Assembly: GCA_020054965.1 (NCBI GenBank) | Contig: JAIMZO010000074.1 | Coordinates: 1 to 7,406, forward strand | Source: Spirochaeta sp. | GTDB lineage: Bacteria > Spirochaetota > Spirochaetia > Sphaerochaetales > Sphaerochaetaceae | Length of the DNA: 7,406 bases | Direction of reading: 5' to 3' | Part shown: piece after piece, positions 6,438 to 7,406 of the stretch | Numbering within the stretch: the first letter of the stretch is position 1 | How the letters are laid out: each line of letters begins with the position of its first letter | Notes under the pieces: model-generated | Database searches by the model: none | Seen by the model: only the letters and a program-made list of their open reading frames with translations | Told to the model about the DNA's origin: nothing | Program-made: the position numbers and the translations under genes

Positions 6438-6475
6438 CCTATCTCAATGCACTATGCGTTGAGATAGGATTTTTC
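6438..6475 (+). terminator. Rho-independent terminator of the short-chain dehydrogenase gene
   Basis: CCTATCTCAATGC (6438-6450) pairs with GCGTTGAGATAGG (6456-6468), 13 bp with one T-G wobble, around a 5-nt loop. TTTTT (6470-6474) follows on the plus strand. It begins 12 bp after the stop codon. On the minus strand no T-run follows, so it is probably one-directional. The right part overlaps the last codons of the convergent flavoprotein gene. Confidence 0.85.
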
Positions 6476-7406
6476 CTTGAATTCCCGCCAAACACGCTCA
6501 AACCAGAAGGTCTCTGATGGTACTTCCCTACAGGTATCCCATCGGCACTGGAGTGAACTTGATTCATCCAGGTCTATAACCTGTACGTATGAACGCAAGG
6601 ACCTCTCCTCGGGCACCATGCTATAGGTAGCCAACAAGGGGTGAGGAGTCTCTCCTTCCTCAGATACCACAAGATATGATCCCCTACTTCCACCTCCTCT
6701 CTCCAGATAGGTTTTAATGGCATACAAGTACCACCTCTGGGCCAAAACCATATGTCTCAAGCGTAGTACCTTTGGGAGATAGACAAATGGTATGTCGGTT
6801 ATGCTTGCAAGCATGGATTGTTGCTCTTTCGCATCCACCAAAGCCTTTTCGACCAAGGAGTGCGCCCTGATAGGCCCAGCTGAGCGAGACATACGCTGTT
6901 GCAATAGGGATTGTTGGGTATCAAGCAGAATCTTGGCTTCCTGCAAGTTGCTTCTCCCGGCGGATGCAACGTGCTTGATGTATTGGATCAGGTCGTTGAT
7001 CTGCATTTTGCAAGCCTGCAGTGAAGAACGCATAGGAGTACCATATCCCATGATCCTTATAGCAGCTCGTAGAGCTCCTACCTGACCAGCGTTCAATGCA
7101 CTGCCCCCTGGTCTGCTCACACCATGACTCCCGTTCACCTCCCCAATGGGATAAAGATGAGCGATATTCGTGGACTCCCACCAGATATCTGCAGCAAGTC
7201 CACCGTTGTTGTGTTGCGCACACACATCTATTTCCAGTGGTTCCTTAGAGAGATCGATATGGTTGCTTGCATACATGTCAATTGCAGCCTGGTTGAGCAG
7301 TTGGAGCCGTTTATAGGGAGTTTCAGCCCAGGCTCCGGATGTCTGCAGGTACCCCAAGGCACTGGAAGCAACACATGTTTTGGAAAAGTCACTCCATTCG
7401 CTCTTT
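6452..7406 (-). CDS. FAD-dependent oxidoreductase, fumarate reductase/succinate dehydrogenase flavoprotein-like (C-terminal part)
   Basis: About 317 residues of a flavoprotein whose 5' end lies beyond the right edge. The frame stays open to 7406, so an apparent TTG start at 7357 is internal. The segment QHNNGG (nt 7216-7199) followed by HLYPIGEVNGSHGVSRPGGS has the layout of the fumarate reductase/L-aspartate oxidase family. In that family a His-x-x-GG motif and GE-x-x-G-x-HG-x-x-R line the flavin and the active site. The remainder is a helical C-terminal domain with GGGSRGSYL (nt about 6697-6671), like the SRG segment of FrdA. These enzymes move electrons between FAD and an organic acid or amino acid. 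The N-terminal FAD-binding Rossmann part is not in view, so full domain content is unknown. No Fe-S motif is visible in this part. The gene converges on the short-chain dehydrogenase, and its final codons lie inside that gene's terminator hairpin. Confidence 0.8.
   Translation of the reverse strand, partial: KSEWSDFSKTCVASSALGYLQTSGAWAETPYKRLQLLNQAAIDMYASNHIDLSKEPLEIDVCAQHNNGGLAADIWWESTNIAHLYPIGEVNGSHGVSRPGGSALNAGQVGALRAAIRIMGYGTPMRSSLQACKMQINDLIQYIKHVASAGRSNLQEAKILLDTQQSLLQQRMSRSAGPIRAHSLVEKALVDAKEQQSMLASITDIPFVYLPKVLRLRHMVLAQRWYLYAIKTYLERGGGSRGSYLVVSEEGETPHPLLATYSMVPEERSLRSYVQVIDLDESSSLQCRWDTCREVPSETFWFERVWREFKEKSYLNA

Noticed and set aside
7355..7357. TTG as the start of the minus-strand flavoprotein
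   Set aside because: The frame continues without a stop to 7406, there is no ribosome binding site, and the family needs a long N-terminal FAD domain. The gene is cut by the window edge.

Overview
The window looks like ordinary chromosomal DNA from a bacterium of roughly balanced base composition. My best guess is a Sphaerochaeta-like spirochaete. The hints are a small single-RRM RNA-binding protein with a short basic tail and an anaerobe-like set of molybdenum hydroxylase and fumarate-reductase-like flavoprotein genes. This placement is tentative, because nothing in the window is taxonomically decisive. No phage, insertion sequence, CRISPR array, tRNA or rRNA is visible.

Positions 1-2450 hold the end of a plus-strand operon for a three-subunit, Escherichia coli-type xanthine dehydrogenase. 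It contains the 3' part of xdhA (molybdopterin subunit), then complete xdhB (FAD subunit) and xdhC (two [2Fe-2S] clusters). The genes are 12 bp apart (xdhA-xdhB) and overlapping by 8 bp (xdhB-xdhC), and the operon closes with a hairpin terminator. Together the subunits carry electrons from a purine at the molybdenum centre through the iron-sulfur clusters to FAD.

Positions 2450-3000 hold a stand-alone RRM RNA-binding protein gene with its own candidate promoters, a leader hairpin that abuts the Shine-Dalgarno sequence, and a strong terminator with a GAAA loop.

Positions 3000-7406 hold four metabolic genes in alternating orientation. The first is a ketopantoate reductase-family oxidoreductase (+). 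The second is a DASS/SLC13-type anion transporter (-), whose stop codon shares a CTAG with the previous gene. The third is a FabG-like short-chain dehydrogenase (+). The fourth is the C-terminal part of a fumarate reductase-like flavoprotein (-) that runs off the right edge. The transporter and the short-chain dehydrogenase diverge from a short control region. It contains a perfect 24-bp palindrome placed over the predicted transcription start of the dehydrogenase, which looks like a repressor operator. A reasonable but unproven reading is a small organic-acid uptake and redox module under one regulator that is not in the window.

I do not see a clearly new biological system. The palindrome-controlled divergent pair, the RRM leader and the variant motif in the flavoprotein are the points most worth following up.
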